In this document: piece by piece, positions 13,393 through 14,833 of the stretch
Numbering within the stretch: the stretch's first letter is position 1
Layout of the letters: each line of letters opens with the position of its first letter
Origin: Candidatus Bathyarchaeota archaeon
GTDB lineage: Archaea > Thermoproteota > Bathyarchaeia > TCS64
Assembly (NCBI GenBank): GCA_026014515.1
Contig: JAOZIG010000241.1
Location: 1 to 14,833 of the forward strand
Direction of reading: 5' to 3'
Length of the DNA stretch: 14,833 nucleotides
Notes under the pieces: generated by a model
The model's input: only the letters and a program-made list of their open reading frames with translations
What the model was told of the DNA's origin: nothing
The model's database searches: none
Translations under genes and position numbers: made by a program

Positions 13393-13818
13393 TCATCCAT
13401 CTAAGACCAAGTAGCGTCTCTGACGTAGATAAACCACCTTAACACCATATGTTCTGGCTTTCTGACGCAGTTCAGAGTCACTTGTCCCAAGGATCAAATC
13501 ATGCTCAAGAGCCAAGTCGATAAGAGACTCATCAACTAAACCAGTGGAATCGTCCTGTATCACGGTGCAAAGCTCAGCCATCTTCAATGCAAACAATAAC
13601 CCTTTCTCAAAGCTAGGTTTGGCTGTCTCTTTGAGTAACTTGATCTCATCAATGACTCTGCTGGAAACATAGAACTCTGTGATATCGTTTATCGCCTCAT
13701 CCGTCTCGGTGAATACATCAACCCCGAAACGTAGGGGAATTAAAAGAAAATTTGTGTCACAGAGAATCTTGGATGGCAATGTTAGCCACTTACTGTTCCG
13801 ACGCCTATGAGACGCCAT
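13393..13818 (-). CDS. PIN-domain ribonuclease, Fcf1/Utp24-like (VapC9 type)
   Basis: 141 residues as read from the ATG at 13818, which overlaps the aIF2-gamma gene by 37 bases. A TTG at 13779, two bases after the aIF2-gamma stop, gives 128 residues starting MPSKILCDTNFLLIPLRFGVDVF. That matches the usual opening of this archaeal family (short strand, then DTN), so TTG may be the real start. Acidic PIN residues are present: D21 (CDTNFLL), E58 (RVIDEIKLL), D96 (LVDESLIDLA) and D114 (GTSDSELR), in long-form numbering; they would bind Mg2+ or Mn2+ for endonucleolytic RNA cleavage. Eukaryotic Fcf1/Utp24 cuts pre-18S rRNA, and the archaeal relatives sit next to aIF2-gamma in many genomes, which supports a role in rRNA processing. 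The gene is co-transcribed with aIF2-gamma. Confidence 0.85.
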   Translation of the reverse strand: MASHRRRNSKWLTLPSKILCDTNFLLIPLRFGVDVFTETDEAINDITEFYVSSRVIDEIKLLKETAKPSFEKGLLFALKMAELCTVIQDDSTGLVDESLIDLALEHDLILGTSDSELRQKARTYGVKVVYLRQRRYLVLDG

Positions 13819-14833
13819 CTTCCACCGATACGCCTACTGAGTGCTACCCTGTCTCCGGGCAAGGCACAGACTGGGATGGATAACTGCATATCAACTGTCT
13901 TCTTGCTGACATCAGACACCTCACCCATGGTCTTGGCTGTACCAACATTAAGCAACAGTTTCTCACCCTTGGCGATCTTTGCTACCTTCTCCTCTGTCAT
14001 GCTGCCGACTACACGGTCAAATAACCTGTATTCCAGCGCCATGTTTTCCAGTACTGGGGGGAGTGTTCCGGGTTTTCCCGCAAGACTTCCCACTAATCCA
14101 TCTGACTTGGTTAGGCTTGGGTCCATCATTGTTCCTATGCCTGCGAGTCCACCGGGTATGGCTTCCTCTACTTGTGTATTGCCTACGTGGAGGCTTGTGA
14201 TGGTGGTGTACATCTCACGCATCTTGACCCTGTTCTTCTGACGTTGAGGTAATCCGGGTCTTATCTCTATCTCGTCACCTAGTTTGAAGCTTCCCTGTGT
14301 AATGCTTCCACCGATGACTCCACCCACCATGTCCTCTATGACAGTACCGGGCTTGTTTACGTCAAAGCTTCTCACGATGTACATTCTTGGAGGGAGGTCT
14401 GGGTCTCGTTCAGGTGTAGGCAGGTATTCCTGCATCGCTTGTACCAAGAGGTCTATGTTGATTATTTGCTGTGCTGAGACCGGGATGATTGGAGCGTTCT
14501 CAGCGATGCTTCCCTTGAGGAAGCTCTTGATCTCCTTATAGCTCTCCTCCGCTCGCTCAATGCTTACAAGATCAATCTTGTTCTGAACAACAATGAGGTT
14601 CTTGAGCCCTACTGCCTCGATTGCAGCAAGATGCTCCCTTGTCTGGGGCTGTGGACAGGTCTCGTTTGCAGCGATAACCAGTATGGCTCCATCCATTACG
14701 GCTGCGCCGCTGAGCATCGTCGCCATCAGTATCTCGTGACCCGGTGCATCAACAAAGCTAAGGGTACGCTGTAGCTCTGCTTCTCCTCCACAGTTATTCC
14801 ATACACTTGAAGTGCAGTACCAGTCGGGTTCGG
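13782..14833 (-). CDS. eif2g: Translation initiation factor aIF2 subunit gamma (5' end outside window)
   Basis: The GTPase subunit of aIF2, which delivers initiator Met-tRNA to the small ribosomal subunit. The frame runs off the right edge; about 350 residues are visible, and the P-loop and switch I are missing. Seen are: remnant zinc knuckle (DWYCTSSVWNNCGG), G3 FVDAPGHEILMATMLSGAAVMDGAI, AANETCPQPQTREHL, G4 VVQNKIDLV, then domain II (SFDVNKPGTVIEDMVGGVIGGSITQG, EIEIRPG) and domain III ending GDRVALSRRIGGRWRLIGVGTVSG. In Sulfolobus, as I recall it, the segment just before G3 has SCKSCG; here the first of these two Cys is replaced by Trp (VWNNCG). An internal ATG at 14726 is not the true start, because conserved sequence including DAPGHE lies before it. 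The PIN gene follows directly. Confidence 0.95.
   Translation of the reverse strand, partial: EPDWYCTSSVWNNCGGEAELQRTLSFVDAPGHEILMATMLSGAAVMDGAILVIAANETCPQPQTREHLAAIEAVGLKNLIVVQNKIDLVSIERAEESYKEIKSFLKGSIAENAPIIPVSAQQIINIDLLVQAMQEYLPTPERDPDLPPRMYIVRSFDVNKPGTVIEDMVGGVIGGSITQGSFKLGDEIEIRPGLPQRQKNRVKMREMYTTITSLHVGNTQVEEAIPGGLAGIGTMMDPSLTKSDGLVGSLAGKPGTLPPVLENMALEYRLFDRVVGSMTEEKVAKIAKGEKLLLNVGTAKTMGEVSDVSKKTVDMQLSIPVCALPGDRVALSRRIGGRWRLIGVGTVSG

Noticed and set aside
13782..14726. Treating the ATG at 14726 as the start of aIF2-gamma.
   Set aside because: The open frame continues to the right edge, and the upstream part encodes the conserved zinc-knuckle remnant and DAPGHE motif, so the gene is cut by the window rather than short.
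1..14833. CRISPR array, toxin-antitoxin pair or defence island.
   Set aside because: No regularly spaced repeats or defence-type proteins are present. The PIN protein lacks an antitoxin partner and is in the conserved aIF2-gamma context, so it is not a VapBC toxin.

Overview
This is an archaeal chromosome segment. Diagnostic proteins are the gamma subunit of initiation factor aIF2, the archaeal/eukaryotic ribosomal protein L15e, an archaeal-type YchF/Obg GTPase with a C-terminal TGS domain, and a Fcf1/Utp24-like PIN protein in the classic position behind aIF2-gamma. TATA boxes at a fixed distance from start codons and T-run terminators also fit Archaea. The mix, including a K+-independent membrane pyrophosphatase and a SERCA-like calcium pump, suggests an Asgard or TACK lineage (Thorarchaeota-like by impression only). 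Both ends cut through genes. No gap without a gene exceeds about 150 bases, and I see no rRNA, tRNA, CRISPR array, transposase or phage gene.

Layout. Left accessory part (1-2870): the 3' end of a small archaeal protein (probably DUF2095), a 56-residue two-helix membrane protein and an unrecognised 95-100 residue protein, all on +. Then, on -, come a 61-residue two-helix membrane protein, a DinB-like metal-binding protein, and a lone terpenoid-cyclase-toroid protein in AT-rich sequence. Core + block (2929-7153): ychF, then a serA-like dehydrogenase 5 bases on; then a flavoprotein of the UDP-galactopyranose mutase/protoporphyrinogen oxidase superfamily whose stop overlaps the start of a family 2 glycosyltransferase. 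Right - block (14833-7150): aIF2-gamma, PIN protein, P-type Ca2+-ATPase, membrane pyrophosphatase, L15e and a GNAT acetyltransferase.

How the genes work together. aIF2-gamma, the PIN protein, L15e and probably YchF serve translation and ribosome biogenesis. The pyrophosphatase and Ca2+-ATPase are neighbouring primary ion pumps but appear to be separate transcripts. The flavoprotein and glycosyltransferase form a tight two-gene unit, probably for glycan or glycolipid synthesis.

The most interesting non-coding observations are: (1) an exact 15-base direct repeat flanking the AT-rich cyclase gene, one copy being the start of ychF, which looks like an insertion scar; (2) a perfect 18-base palindrome abutting the TATA box of the flavoprotein/glycosyltransferase unit; (3) ATACTAT boxes spaced 20-21 bases upstream of the pyrophosphatase promoter; (4) TATA-to-start distances of about 32-34 bases for five genes, implying leaderless transcripts, two of them on TTG starts. 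Two core proteins are atypical: L15e lacks its usual C-terminal tail, and aIF2-gamma has lost a zinc-knuckle cysteine. I do not see convincing evidence for a wholly new multi-gene system.
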